Under the pieces are notes generated by a model. That model was not told the DNA's origin, made no database searches, and saw nothing but the letters and a program-made list of their open reading frames with translations. Source: Rhodocyclales bacterium GT-UBC (GTDB lineage Bacteria; Pseudomonadota; Gammaproteobacteria; Burkholderiales; Rhodocyclaceae). From it: DNA of 64,000 bases. The first letter of the stretch is position 1; every line of letters begins with the position of its first letter. The stretch lies in the NCBI GenBank assembly GCA_003583745.1, contig QXPY01000005.1:272634-336633 (forward strand). The letters are read 5' to 3'. Positions 9,474-18,444 of the stretch are shown one piece after another. The position numbers and the translations under genes were made by a program.

Positions 9474-10661
9474 TTATTGCACAGGATCGGGCGTTTTTAC
9501 CCCACCCTCCGCCCGGGGAACCGCAGCCCGCCCGACCCAGCCCCAGATCAGCAAGAAGCCGACCAACGCAAAAGCCGCTCCCAGGCAGAAGGTCCAGCCA
9601 GCGCCCCACGGCTCCCAGGTTCGACCACTGATCAAGGCGCCCAGCAAACCACCGGCACCAAACGACAGGCTGGAATACAAGGCCTGGCCCCGCCCTTGCG
9701 CCCGGCCTGGAAACCATAGATTTACCGCCGCAATGGCCGAGGCGTGGTAAGCGCCGAATGTCAGACCATGAAGCAACTGAACAAAAACCATCACCCCCAG
9801 CGAACCGACACCCCAACCCATCAGCAAAAAGCGCAGCACTGCCGCGGCAAAACTGAACAGCAGAATGGATCGCAACGAAAATCGCCGCGACAATCGGGCC
9901 ATCAGCATGAAGACACCAATTTCAGCCAGCACACCGAGCGACCACAGACTGCCGACCGCCGTCTTGCTGTAGGCATGGTTGGCCAGGTGAATTGAAAAGA
10001 AAACATAGAATGCACCGTGGGCCGCCGACATCATGAAGCAAGCCAGCATCAGCGCCCGCACCTGCGGTTGCGCCAGGATGCTACCGATAGAGGGGTTTTC
10101 ACGTGACACGTGGGTCACCGATACCTCGGGCAAAGTCAGGGCCAGAACAAGTATCCCCAGCAGTATCCCCGCGCAGGCCCAGAGTACGCCAACCGGCGGC
10201 ACCCAGTCGAGCACCGCACCGGTCCCCATGACGGCAACAATGAAACCGACCGATCCCCAGAGGCGGATCCGGCTGTAACGTGAGCGTTCTTCACGCAGAT
10301 GATCGAAGGTCAGCGTTTCGACCAGGGGCAATGCCCCGCTCCAAAAAAAAGCCAGGATAGCCATTGCGGCAAGCATGGCGGGCAGCCTGTCAAGCCAGAA
10401 AAAGGCGACAAATCCGGCCAGCCCGACAGCCCCGGCCAGCCGGATGATACCCATGCGATGCCCGTATCGATCCGCCACCCAGCCCCAGATATTCGGCCCG
10501 AACAAACGCATCAACTGCATCTGCGACATCAGCAGGCCGATGTCCCAGGCGGAAAAGTTCAATGACTGGAGGTATAGCCCGAAGTAGGGCGAAAACGCGC
10601 CAATAAAGGCGAAATAGAAAAAGTAGTAACCCGAGAGGCGCCAGTAGGGCAATGCATGCAT
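9474..10661 (-). CDS. MFS transporter of the HcaT/MFS_1-like group
   Basis: A 395-aa protein with about 12 hydrophobic segments. It begins YWRLSGYYFFYFAFIGAFSPYFGLYLQ and has the motif GWVADRYGHRMGIIR between helices 2 and 3. The pattern, including PLVETLTFDHL and the second-half LLHGLTFGAYHASAIA, is that of the MFS_1-like family that includes the 3-phenylpropionate permease HcaT. The substrate cannot be read from the sequence. It lies just upstream of leuC and may share its transcript. Confidence 0.75.
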   Translation of the reverse strand: MHALPYWRLSGYYFFYFAFIGAFSPYFGLYLQSLNFSAWDIGLLMSQMQLMRLFGPNIWGWVADRYGHRMGIIRLAGAVGLAGFVAFFWLDRLPAMLAAMAILAFFWSGALPLVETLTFDHLREERSRYSRIRLWGSVGFIVAVMGTGAVLDWVPPVGVLWACAGILLGILVLALTLPEVSVTHVSRENPSIGSILAQPQVRALMLACFMMSAAHGAFYVFFSIHLANHAYSKTAVGSLWSLGVLAEIGVFMLMARLSRRFSLRSILLFSFAAAVLRFLLMGWGVGSLGVMVFVQLLHGLTFGAYHASAIAAVNLWFPGRAQGRGQALYSSLSFGAGGLLGALISGRTWEPWGAGWTFCLGAAFALVGFLLIWGWVGRAAVPRAEGGVKTPDPVQ

Positions 10662-10702
10662 CCGGCGATTCTACCGGATGCACTCCCGGATCAAGCCGCC
10701 AA

Positions 10703-10969
10703 TCAGGCCTTGGCGGATGCCTGGCCGGCGCGATAGGCCAGCAGGATGTGATAGAGCTCGTCCTTGAGTTTGACGCGCTGCTTCTTCATGTCTTCGATGG
10801 TGAAATCAGCCACCGGCATGTCGTTTTCTTCAAGATCTTCGACTCGACCGGTCAGGCGATGGTAAGTCGCAAACAGCTTGGCAAAGTGCGCATTCCCCGT
10901 TTTCAGAACATGAATGGCGTCATTGAACTCCGGAAACTCATGATGGAGGTCGTGATGTTCGACTTGCAT
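10703..10969 (-). CDS. YdcH-like DUF465 small protein
   Basis: An 88-aa mostly helical protein: MQVEHHDLHHEFPEF, then HFAKLFATYHRLTGRVEDLE and the C-terminal LKDELYHILLA. This is the DUF465/YdcH pattern (short helical hairpin, conserved H-x-L-x-x-E-F-P). The ATG at 10969 is preserved by a GGGAGAG site; the frame is open seven codons further up, without a site. The function of the family is unknown. Confidence 0.85.
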   Translation of the reverse strand: MQVEHHDLHHEFPEFNDAIHVLKTGNAHFAKLFATYHRLTGRVEDLEENDMPVADFTIEDMKKQRVKLKDELYHILLAYRAGQASAKA

Positions 10970-11023
10970 AGTTCTCTCCCCTTGGTACAAATCCCCGCCG
11001 ACACGGCGGTCGCAAAAATAATT

Positions 11024-12124
11024 CTACGCGATAGAGCCGGGAATGCGGGGCGTTTGGCATGAGACATCGGCACATTGCGCACGGTGACGCAAGGCATGAT
11101 CGATCAAAACCAGTGCCAACATAGCCTCGGCAATGGGTGTGGCGCGAATGCCGACACAAGGATCATGACGCCCCTGGGTGGCCACTTCGATCGCTTGCCC
11201 CTGGCTATCCACCGAACGCCGGGCTTGCGCAATCGATGAAGTCGGCTTGATCGCCATATTGACCACAATGTCCTGGCCCGTAGAGATACCGCCCAGAATT
11301 CCGCCGGCGTGATTGGAGGCAAAGCCTTGCGGTGTCATTTCGTCCCCATGCTCGCTCCCCTTTTGCGCCACCGAGGCGAAACCAGCCCCGATCTCGACCC
11401 CCTTGACGGCATTGATCCCCATCATGGCATAGGCAATTTCCGCATCCAGCCGATCAAAGACCGGCTCCCCCCAACCCGCCGGCAAACCGCTGGCGGTCAC
11501 GGTAATTCGGGCGCCAACCGAGTCCAGGGATTTGCGCAAGGCATCCATATAGGATTCCAGCTCGGGAACCAATTCCGCATTCGGCGCAAAAAAAGCATTG
11601 CCGTCGATCTCGTCGGCGGAAACGAAAGGAATCTCAATCGGCCCGAGCGCGCTCATCCACCCCCGGATCGTCACGCCATAACGCACCTTCAACCACTTGC
11701 GGGCGATTGCGCCGGCAGCCACACGCACTGCAGTTTCCCGCGCCGAAGAACGGCCGCCCCCACGGTAATCGCGGAAACCATATTTCTGCGTGTAGGTATA
11801 GTCGGCGTGGCCGGGGCGGAAGGTATCGGCGATGTTGCCGTAATCCTTGCTGCGCTGATCCTGATTGCGGATCAGCAGGGCGATCGGCGTACCGGTCGTC
11901 TTGCCTTCGAATACACCGGAGAGAATCTCGACGGTATCCGGCTCGCGGCGCTGCGTGACGTGGCGGGAGGTGCCCGGCTTGCGACGATCCAGTTCAGCCT
12001 GAATATCCGCCTCGCAAATTTCCAGCCCGGGTGGGCAACCATCGACTACGCAGCCGATGGCTGGACCATGGGATTCGCCAAAGGACGTGACGGTGAAAAG
12101 CGTGCCAAAAGTATTACCGGACAT
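11024..12124 (-). CDS. aroC: Chorismate synthase
   Basis: AroC catalyses the last step of the shikimate pathway, EPSP to chorismate, using reduced FMN. The N terminus [20 protein letters not shown] is diagnostic. [16 protein letters not shown] (seen as [17 protein letters not shown]), [18 protein letters not shown] and the C-terminal [18 protein letters not shown] are the further signatures. The length of 366 aa is normal. It is probably transcribed on its own or with the DUF465 gene 54 bp downstream. Confidence 0.96.
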   Translation of the reverse strand: MSGNTFGTLFTVTSFGESHGPAIGCVVDGCPPGLEICEADIQAELDRRKPGTSRHVTQRREPDTVEILSGVFEGKTTGTPIALLIRNQDQRSKDYGNIADTFRPGHADYTYTQKYGFRDYRGGGRSSARETAVRVAAGAIARKWLKVRYGVTIRGWMSALGPIEIPFVSADEIDGNAFFAPNAELVPELESYMDALRKSLDSVGARITVTASGLPAGWGEPVFDRLDAEIAYAMMGINAVKGVEIGAGFASVAQKGSEHGDEMTPQGFASNHAGGILGGISTGQDIVVNMAIKPTSSIAQARRSVDSQGQAIEVATQGRHDPCVGIRATPIAEAMLALVLIDHALRHRAQCADVSCQTPRIPGSIA

Positions 12125-12161
12125 GAGAAATGAGGATCTAAAATGGAATCAGGAGTTTACC

Positions 12162-12323
12162 ATGACGAGCAAAAAGCCCTCTCCCACCCCGGGCCGCAAC
12201 GACAAACGATCGACCCAACCGCCAACGGCCGGACAGCAAAGCATGTCGAGAACATCTGCCAGCCGCCCGCGAGGCGATAACCGCTGGCAACGTACCAAGC
12301 GCTACGGCTGGGACAGTCGTTAA
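12162..12323 (+). CDS. Small basic protein, hypothetical
   Basis: A 53-codon frame starting MTSKKPSPTPGRNDKRS and ending RWQRTKRYGWDSR, rich in Arg, Lys, Ser and Pro. It has a good AGGAG site at 12151-12155, seven bases from the ATG, which is the main reason to accept it. It is divergent from aroC (start 12124). No family is recognised; it looks disordered and could bind nucleic acid, but nothing proves this. A longer upstream frame runs into aroC and is not used. Confidence 0.5.
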   Translation: MTSKKPSPTPGRNDKRSTQPPTAGQQSMSRTSASRPRGDNRWQRTKRYGWDSR

Positions 12324-12376
12324 AGCAATTTGACAGCAGCCAACGGCAACATTCAGACAAGACCGCGATCAGCCGC

Positions 12377-12823
12377 TCAGATCTGAGGCTCCTCTGGCCA
12401 GTTCTTGATGTAATTTTTTAGCAATTTGTTTTCAAGGCTCCGCTCCTCAAGCACCGCCTTGGCTACATCGAGAAAAGAAATCACACCCAGAAGGGTGTTG
12501 CCCTCGAGCACCGGCAAATACCGTGAGCGTTTCTCGATCATCAGTTGGCGTAGTTCGTCAACTTCCATCTCGGGAAAAGCGGTTACCGGATTCCGGACCA
12601 TGACGTCTCCCACCATCAAATCATCCGGCGAGCCTTTCCCCGCTTTCAAAGCCAAGAGCACCTCGCGAAAGGTCAGCATTCCAACCATTCCCCCATCGCT
12701 CATCACCACCAACGACCCAACGTCAAATTCGGCCATGACGTCTATCGCCGAAGCCAAGGACTGTTGGGGGGCGGCCGTATACAAGGCATGCCCTTTGACC
12801 CGGATGATTTCCCTCACCTGCAT
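12377..12823 (-). CDS. CBS-domain pair protein
   Basis: A 148-aa protein made of two CBS domains (about residues 8-65 and 75-135; motifs GSLVVMSDGGMVGMLTFREVLLAL and YLPVLEGNTLLGVISFLDVAKAVL). Such stand-alone pairs bind adenine nucleotides and act as sensors. The ATG at 12823 follows GGGAGG at good spacing; the frame is open 32 codons further upstream but this part is low-quality sequence. The C terminus ENKLLKNYIKNWPEE is helical. The partner is unknown. Confidence 0.82.
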   Translation of the reverse strand: MQVREIIRVKGHALYTAAPQQSLASAIDVMAEFDVGSLVVMSDGGMVGMLTFREVLLALKAGKGSPDDLMVGDVMVRNPVTAFPEMEVDELRQLMIEKRSRYLPVLEGNTLLGVISFLDVAKAVLEERSLENKLLKNYIKNWPEEPQI

Positions 12824-12990
12824 CGCAGCCTCCCGGCTATGAATATCGATACGGTCGATCTTAGAGCATCCCCCTCTTTTGGGAAAGGCCGATCGCCTGG
12901 AGGCTCGCCAATCCGACATAGATCAAAAACAAACCACTGATAATTATGGTTTTCTATCGCCCCGTTTAAAAAATTTTATGGCATAAGCGC

Positions 12991-13079
12991 TTGCGGTTCG
13001 TCATAACCATCTATACACTAGGTCATATTACCTAAGTCATACATCGCTAGGATGCTTGGGTAACCCTAGAACACTAGCG
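12991..13079 (+). promoter_or_regulatory. Promoter with nested CTAG-type palindromes before the HTH gene
   Basis: Seen: TTGCGG at 12991-12996 and TATACA at 13012-13017 (15-bp spacer, weak promoter). Directly after it lie TAGGT-N6-ACCTA (13019-13034), GGGTAACCC (13058-13066) and an outer repeat CGCTAG (13045-13050) / CTAGCG (13074-13079). The repeats end four bases before the GGAG site of the HTH gene. The placement suggests operators for autoregulation, which is an inference. Confidence 0.5.
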
Positions 13080-13094
13080 TATGGAGAATCGATT

Positions 13095-13400
13095 ATGACC
13101 TCTGTCAAGACCATCGAAAAAATCGACGCCCGCGAAATCCGTCGCAAACTCGGGCTCAACCAACAGCAATTCTGGTCCACCCTGGGCGTCACCCAGAGTG
13201 GTGGCTCCCGCTATGAAAGCGGCCGCAACATGCCGAAACCGGTGCGCGAGCTGCTCCGTCTGGTTCACGTTGAACAGATCGACATCAAGTCGATCAAGCG
13301 TGAAGACTGGGATGTTGTCGAGTATCTGAAGACGCAAGAGCCGGAGCTCTTCAAGTCGCTGAAGAAATCCGCCCGCAGCCGTACCAAGAAAGCTGCCTGA
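13095..13400 (+). CDS. XRE-like helix-turn-helix regulator
   Basis: A 101-aa protein. Residues 12-60 contain an HTH of the Cro/C1 type: REIRRKLGLNQQQFWSTLGVTQSGGSRYESGR. The rest is LPxPV-like (MPKPVRELLRLVHV), as in short XRE regulators, followed by a basic tail (SARSRTKKAA). The ATG at 13095 has GGAG at 13083-13086. Palindromes directly upstream are candidate own operators. The gene stands alone between divergent and convergent neighbours. Its targets are unknown. Confidence 0.85.
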   Translation: MTSVKTIEKIDAREIRRKLGLNQQQFWSTLGVTQSGGSRYESGRNMPKPVRELLRLVHVEQIDIKSIKREDWDVVEYLKTQEPELFKSLKKSARSRTKKAA

Positions 13401-13432
13401 GTGGCTAGCTGAGGCTGCGCTCAGCCCACCGA

Positions 13433-13475
13433 ACGGGCATCACGGGGCAATATTGACCCGGATGCCCGTTTTTTC
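13433..13475 (+). terminator. Intrinsic terminator of the HTH gene, overlapping the radical SAM gene end
   Basis: ACGGGCATC (13433-13441) pairs with GATGCCCGT (13461-13469), followed by a run of T. A second perfect hairpin, GCTGAG-GCTGCG-CTCAGC, lies at 13408-13425. The main stem includes the stop codon region (13440) and last codons of the convergent radical SAM gene. Confidence 0.8.
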
Positions 13476-14276
13476 GTTTACCTCACTGGCAAACGCTTCG
13501 AGTTCCTGAGCAGGCAAACGCGACAATCTTGCTGCAGCCGGCTGCATCGATGGCCGAGCCAATCCATAAAGATGGATGCCAACCAGCTTACCAGCCAAGG
13601 GCTTGAGCAAATCGCAATAGGCCGCCCGCGACGCCACCGATGGACTCCTTCCATCCAGGGCAAACCAGCAGGTCTGCACCCAGGTTGGCGCCAAACCGGC
13701 ACATAAGGCCAAGTTCCGGGCAACCCGATCAAGCTGGGCCGGCACCCCGTTGATTTCAGCGACCTCATCCGCCCCCGCCCGATCCAGCTTGAACCAGACC
13801 TCACCGCCCAACTCACCGAGCAGGCGAATACCCGTCTGCACTTCCGGACGATGCAACAAACTACCGTTGGTAATCAGACGAACCGGCAAGGTACCGCGCA
13901 GGTCAAAACGCGCCAGCACCGCGTCCACACTGCGAACGGCTTCGGCAAACTCCGGTGCGCTGGTTGGCTCGCCATTCCCGGAAAATGCCACATCGACCAG
14001 TTTGCGTGCTTCCGGCGGCACCTGCCGCGCCATGAAGTCGCCACGCAGGGCCTGATCGAGAAAAAAGGCAAGCTCGTCAGTCAGCAAATCCAGATCAATC
14101 GGCGGCGGCCCGCCACGCGTCAGATTCTCGACCTGACAATAGAGGCAAGCCCAATTGCAGGCATTATTGACGTTCAGGTTGATGCCGATCGACACGCCGC
14201 CGGCGCGGCGCGAAACGACCGGATAGACATAACGTAGGCCGGCACTGTCCCGGCGGTGATCATCGGTGGAAAGCAT
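13440..14276 (-). CDS. Radical SAM protein, COG0731-like, function unknown
   Basis: A 278-aa protein with the radical SAM cluster motif C-N-W-A-C-L-Y-C (CX3CX2C) near residue 45, then VDVAFSGNGEPTSAPEF (SAM-binding GGE-like segment, here SGNGEPT) and a TIM-barrel-like remainder with VRLITNGSLLHRP. The overall pattern is closest to the COG0731 group related to wyosine synthases, not to QueE, despite the divergent queD neighbour. I chose the ATG at 14276; a TTG at 14297 would overlap the queD -10 box. No ribosome binding site is obvious, so it may be leaderless. Confidence 0.72.
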   Translation of the reverse strand: MLSTDDHRRDSAGLRYVYPVVSRRAGGVSIGINLNVNNACNWACLYCQVENLTRGGPPPIDLDLLTDELAFFLDQALRGDFMARQVPPEARKLVDVAFSGNGEPTSAPEFAEAVRSVDAVLARFDLRGTLPVRLITNGSLLHRPEVQTGIRLLGELGGEVWFKLDRAGADEVAEINGVPAQLDRVARNLALCAGLAPTWVQTCWFALDGRSPSVASRAAYCDLLKPLAGKLVGIHLYGLARPSMQPAAARLSRLPAQELEAFASEVNEKTGIRVNIAP

Positions 14277-14285
14277 GGCGCATTG

Positions 14286-14291
14286 TATAAT
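14286..14291 (+). promoter_or_regulatory. Probable -10 box of queD
   Basis: A perfect TATAAT 30 bp before the queD ATG. The -35 region (about 14263-14268) is poor. The transcript would begin near 14298. Confidence 0.5.
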
Positions 14292-14320
14292 CTGCAACCG
14301 ACTTGCAGAGCAACAACACC

Positions 14321-14773
14321 ATGCTGATCACCCGCCGACTCGAATTTGATGCCGGACATCGAATTCCAGATCACAAAAGCCAGTGCCGCCACTTGCATGG
14401 CCATCGCTACGCCATCGAAATCACCTTATCCGGCAACATCATCAACAAAGCTGGCGATGCCGCCAACGGCATGGTGATGGATTTCTCACAGGTCAAGGAT
14501 CTGGCCAAGGCTCACCTGGTGGATGCTTGGGACCATGCTTTCCTCGCCTATGCCGGCGATACCGCAATTGTTGATTTTCTCAACGGATTGCCAGGACATA
14601 AAACGGTCATTCTTGACCGTGTGCCGACCGCAGAAAATCTTGTCCGCATCGCTTTCGAACGTTTGGACGCCATTTATCGGGATACCTACGGCAACCACTT
14701 GCAACTAGAGCAGGTTCGCCTCTACGAAACCCCGAATTGCTGGGCCGACGCAGTACGCCAGAAGACCGATTGA
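14321..14773 (+). CDS. queD: 6-carboxy-5,6,7,8-tetrahydropterin synthase
   Basis: QueD acts early in queuosine synthesis, converting dihydroneopterin triphosphate to carboxytetrahydropterin. Zinc ligands and catalytic residues are visible: FDAGHRI (His), KSQCRHLHGHRY (catalytic Cys and the HxHGH zinc site), the middle DFSQVKDLAKAHLVDAWDHAFL with Asp/His, and LYETPNCWADA near the C terminus. The 150-aa length is right. ATG 14321 is preferred over the in-frame TTG at 14303. Confidence 0.93.
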   Translation: MLITRRLEFDAGHRIPDHKSQCRHLHGHRYAIEITLSGNIINKAGDAANGMVMDFSQVKDLAKAHLVDAWDHAFLAYAGDTAIVDFLNGLPGHKTVILDRVPTAENLVRIAFERLDAIYRDTYGNHLQLEQVRLYETPNCWADAVRQKTD

Positions 14774-14845
14774 GCCACAGGCCGGGCTCTCCTATACTGG
14801 TCGAAAACGTACCGGCATGACCGGACATAATCAGGGGGAGAAGAC

Positions 14846-15679
14846 ATGCAAGCCTTGCGCGTTTGTTGTTTGGCAATCCTACTGGGCCTCAACGGCATTG
14901 CAGCAGCCCAGACAACGCCGGATGCGATACGCATCGGCATTATTCCGTACCTCACGCCCAGCCTGCTTCTCTCCCTGTTTCAACCGTTGCGCCAGCATTT
15001 GGAAAAAGACCTCGGCAAGCCCGTCGAAATATTTACCGCTCCCGACGTCCCAACCTTCGCCCGGCGAGTACACCACAGAGAATTCGACTTAGTCGTCACC
15101 GCCGCCCACCAAGCTCGACTCGCCCAAGTGGAAGCGGAATACCTCCCCATCGCACGATTCAGTGGACCACTCCACGCTACAGTCATCGTCAGCAAGGACT
15201 CGCCGATCAAGCAGATCGGCGATCTCAAAGGGAAGCGTATTGCTGTCACAGACCGTTCGATTCTGGTCAATATTGCAATAAGCAAGATCTTCGCGGATAG
15301 CGGCCTACGCGAGCCGGCCATTCAATATCTCCCTGTCAATTCGCAAAATACCGGCATTCTCACCGTCGCACGAGGCGAGGCCGATGCTGCAATCATTGCG
15401 CACTTTGCCCTCGACCAAAGCCCGCCTGAACAACGCAATGCGGTGCGCAGCATCTTCCGTTCACCGGAACTACCCAATGTCACCATCCTGCTCAATTCAA
15501 GAATCGGTGCAAATTTACGCGAACAAATCAGCAAATCCCTGCTCAACTTTCCACAAACCGCCGAGGGGAGGAAATTTCTCGAACAGAGCAAATACCAGGA
15601 CATCGCTCCTGCGAATAACGAGTTCATGAAGTCACTTGACCCCTATCTCGCGGAAACCCGCAGGCAACTCGGTTTATGA
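14846..15679 (+). CDS. PhnD-like periplasmic binding protein
   Basis: A 277-aa protein with a signal peptide (about residues 1-22, cleavage near IAAAQT) and the PhnD/phosphonate-binding pattern: IRIGIIPYLTPSLLLSLFQPL, then EFDLVVTAAHQARLAQ, SPIKQIGDLKGKRIAVTDRS and VARGEADAAIIAHFAL. No ABC permease or ATPase is nearby. Its stop overlaps the start of the membrane GGDEF/EAL gene by 4 bp (ATGA), so it probably senses a ligand for that enzyme rather than feeding a transporter. The ligand is unknown. A GGGGGAG site lies before the ATG. Confidence 0.82.
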   Translation: MQALRVCCLAILLGLNGIAAAQTTPDAIRIGIIPYLTPSLLLSLFQPLRQHLEKDLGKPVEIFTAPDVPTFARRVHHREFDLVVTAAHQARLAQVEAEYLPIARFSGPLHATVIVSKDSPIKQIGDLKGKRIAVTDRSILVNIAISKIFADSGLREPAIQYLPVNSQNTGILTVARGEADAAIIAHFALDQSPPEQRNAVRSIFRSPELPNVTILLNSRIGANLREQISKSLLNFPQTAEGRKFLEQSKYQDIAPANNEFMKSLDPYLAETRRQLGL

Positions 15680-18444
15680 AACCAATTCGCCCACCATCCA
15701 TGCGCTGGAAGCTGGTCATTGCAACTGTCCTGATCGAACTGGGGATGTTTGCCATACTCGCTTGGAACGGTCTGCGACTCATTGATGAAACGCTACAAAA
15801 GCAAGTCGAACTGCACCAACAGGAAATGGCCATCCTGCTCAATGCAGCGATCGCTCCAGATCTGGCCACCCAGGACTACGCCCCCATCGCCGACACCCTG
15901 AACCAAAGCCGGCAACGTAACGGCATCCACTACTTCCTGCTAACCGACACCCGGGGCAAGGCATTGCTCGCCGATGGCTGGAACATCGACACCCCTCCGC
16001 CACCGAGCGACGCACAAATCCAAATCGGCGGCGACGCCAATCTTTTCCATTCGCGCATCCCGATTGTGATCTCCGGTCAGGTTTACGGCCAACTCTATTT
16101 TGGCATTTCAATCAAGCATATCGCCGAAGCCCGTCAACACCTGATCCGTCAAACCTTGCTCATTGCCCTCATCGAGGTCGTCCTCTCCATTGTCCTACTG
16201 TCTGCACTTGCCATTTGGCTGACCCGCCATCTCAGCCGCTTGCGTCAAGCCAGCGAAGCCGTGGGCAAAGGTAACTATGGGATTGAACTCAATATCGAAT
16301 CCGGAGATGAAATCGGGCAGCTTGCCAAAACATTCAATCGGATGACACGGCAAATCAGCCAGCAACTAAGGGCATTACGCGACTCGGAAAGCCGCTTTCG
16401 CAGCCTGCTTACACTATCCACCGACGCTTACTGGGAGCAGGACAGTCAATTCCGCTTTACCGAACGGCGATCAGGCCGCCAGGGACTCGAACCCGCCAAG
16501 GTGGCGAGTTGGCTATTCGGCAAGACGCGCTGGGAACTCGAAACCACGCTGACACCAGAGCAGTGGGCTCGCCACCGTGCCACGCTCGAGGCCCATGAAG
16601 TATTTCGCGGTCTGGAATATGGAGTTCGCTTTCCTGACGGCTCACTTCATTACTTCCTGACCCATGGCGAGCCGATCTTCGATGCCGATGGAAAATTCGC
16701 CGGCTATCGCGGCACCGCCTCGGACATCACCCAACGAAAGTTGTCAGAAGCATCACTCCACTTATCGGCCAGTGTCTTCGCTGAGGCCCATGAAGGCATC
16801 ATTATCACCGACCCGGCCAGAAACATTATCGACCTCAACCCCATGGCTTGCGAACTCACCGGACAAGGTCGTAGCGAAGCACTCGGCAGCAACCTTGGAA
16901 GGTACTTTCCCCATGACGAGCCAGGGGCACTCAACCAGGCAGCACTCGACAAGCTTGCCGACAAAGGGCATTGGCGAGGCGAGGCGAGCGGGTTACGCGG
17001 GCCTGACCAACGCTTTCCCATACTGTTGACGGCCAGTGCGGTCAAGGATCAAAACGGCGAGATCAGCAACTACATTTTCATGTTCTCGGACATCACCGCC
17101 TACAAAGAACAGCAGGCAAAACTCGAAGCTCTTGCCCACTACGATGCATTGACCCGCCTGCCCAATCGCGTTCTGCTGGCCGACCGGATGACACAAGGAA
17201 TACATCAGGCACGACGCAGCGGCAACCTGCTGGCGGTCGCCTATCTCGATCTGGATGGCTTCAAACCGGTCAACGACACCTTGGGCCACGATGCCGGCGA
17301 CCAATTGCTCGTCGAAGTTGCTGAGCGATTGCGCAATGCTGTTCGCCGTGGCGATACGGTAGCCCGCATGGGTGGAGATGAGTTTGCCCTGCTTCTGCGC
17401 GCCGATGATTTCGGCGAATGCGAAGCCGCCTTGCTCCGTGTGCTCGATACCCTTGCCAACGAATATACGATCAAGCAGCAAAGCATTTTCATCTCCGCAA
17501 GCATCGGCGTAACGCTCTTCCCCAACGACACGGCCGACCCAGATATGTTACTCCGTCACGCCGACCAGGCAATGTACGTCGCCAAGCAAGCCGGACGTAA
17601 TCGCTACCATTTCTTCGATGCCGAACTGGACTCCGAATTGCGCTCCAAGCAAACGCAACTCGCACGCATCGAAACAGCCATGGCAGCAAACGAATTTACT
17701 CTCTTCTATCAACCCAAGGTAGATATGTCATCGGGCAAAGTCACCGGTGCGGAGGCACTGATTCGCTGGCAACACCCGGAACGCGGCCTACTGCCACCCG
17801 CCGAATTTCTGCACCTGGTTGAAAACTGCGACTTGGTCATTCCGCTCGGCGAATGGGTAATCGCAAGCGCACTCTCCGAGATGACCAATTGGCGAGGGCA
17901 AGGCATCGATATTCCAGTCAGCGTAAACGTCGCCGCCAGACAGCTACAAGCCCCCGGATTCGTGGCACATCTACGACAGCTTCTAACCCGTTACCCAACA
18001 GTCCCTCCTCAGCATTTACAACTGGAAATTGTCGAAACTGCAGCACTCGACGACATTCAGCATGTCATCAGCGTCATCAACGAATGCCTGCAACTTGGCA
18101 TTTCGTTCGCACTCGATGACTTTGGAACCGGTTATTCTTCGCTCACCTATTTCAAGCGCCTCCCAGCACAAACCCTGAAAATCGATCGATCTTTCATTCG
18201 TGACATGCTTTCCGACCCCGAGGACATGGCCATCGTCGAGGGCGTAATCGGACTGGCTCACGCCTTCCAGCGCGAGGTCATTGCCGAAGGTGTCGAATCA
18301 GTTGAACATGGGCTACGCTTACTACAATTGGGCTGCCGTTACGGCCAGGGCTACGGCATTGCGCGTCCGATGCCCGCTGTTGAACTACCAAACTGGATCG
18401 GCTGCTATCGTGCCGACGCCGCATGGACCAACCTGGATCACTAA
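15676..18444 (+). CDS. Membrane GGDEF/EAL protein with HAMP and PAS domains
   Basis: A 922-aa protein. TM1 is near 14-34, followed by a periplasmic sensor region to about 155, TM2 near 160-185, HAMP (RHLSRLRQASEAVGKGNYGIEL), and two PAS domains (about 230-350 and 360-475). The GGDEF domain has an intact RMGGDEFALLL and an RxxD I-site (RRGD) five residues upstream. The EAL domain has GAEALIRWQHP and ALDDFGTGYSSL, both intact. It could therefore both make and break cyclic-di-GMP. The overlap with the PhnD-like gene suggests that binding protein is its input; the patatin gene overlaps the 3' end. Confidence 0.92.
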   Translation: MKPIRPPSMRWKLVIATVLIELGMFAILAWNGLRLIDETLQKQVELHQQEMAILLNAAIAPDLATQDYAPIADTLNQSRQRNGIHYFLLTDTRGKALLADGWNIDTPPPPSDAQIQIGGDANLFHSRIPIVISGQVYGQLYFGISIKHIAEARQHLIRQTLLIALIEVVLSIVLLSALAIWLTRHLSRLRQASEAVGKGNYGIELNIESGDEIGQLAKTFNRMTRQISQQLRALRDSESRFRSLLTLSTDAYWEQDSQFRFTERRSGRQGLEPAKVASWLFGKTRWELETTLTPEQWARHRATLEAHEVFRGLEYGVRFPDGSLHYFLTHGEPIFDADGKFAGYRGTASDITQRKLSEASLHLSASVFAEAHEGIIITDPARNIIDLNPMACELTGQGRSEALGSNLGRYFPHDEPGALNQAALDKLADKGHWRGEASGLRGPDQRFPILLTASAVKDQNGEISNYIFMFSDITAYKEQQAKLEALAHYDALTRLPNRVLLADRMTQGIHQARRSGNLLAVAYLDLDGFKPVNDTLGHDAGDQLLVEVAERLRNAVRRGDTVARMGGDEFALLLRADDFGECEAALLRVLDTLANEYTIKQQSIFISASIGVTLFPNDTADPDMLLRHADQAMYVAKQAGRNRYHFFDAELDSELRSKQTQLARIETAMAANEFTLFYQPKVDMSSGKVTGAEALIRWQHPERGLLPPAEFLHLVENCDLVIPLGEWVIASALSEMTNWRGQGIDIPVSVNVAARQLQAPGFVAHLRQLLTRYPTVPPQHLQLEIVETAALDDIQHVISVINECLQLGISFALDDFGTGYSSLTYFKRLPAQTLKIDRSFIRDMLSDPEDMAIVEGVIGLAHAFQREVIAEGVESVEHGLRLLQLGCRYGQGYGIARPMPAVELPNWIGCYRADAAWTNLDH

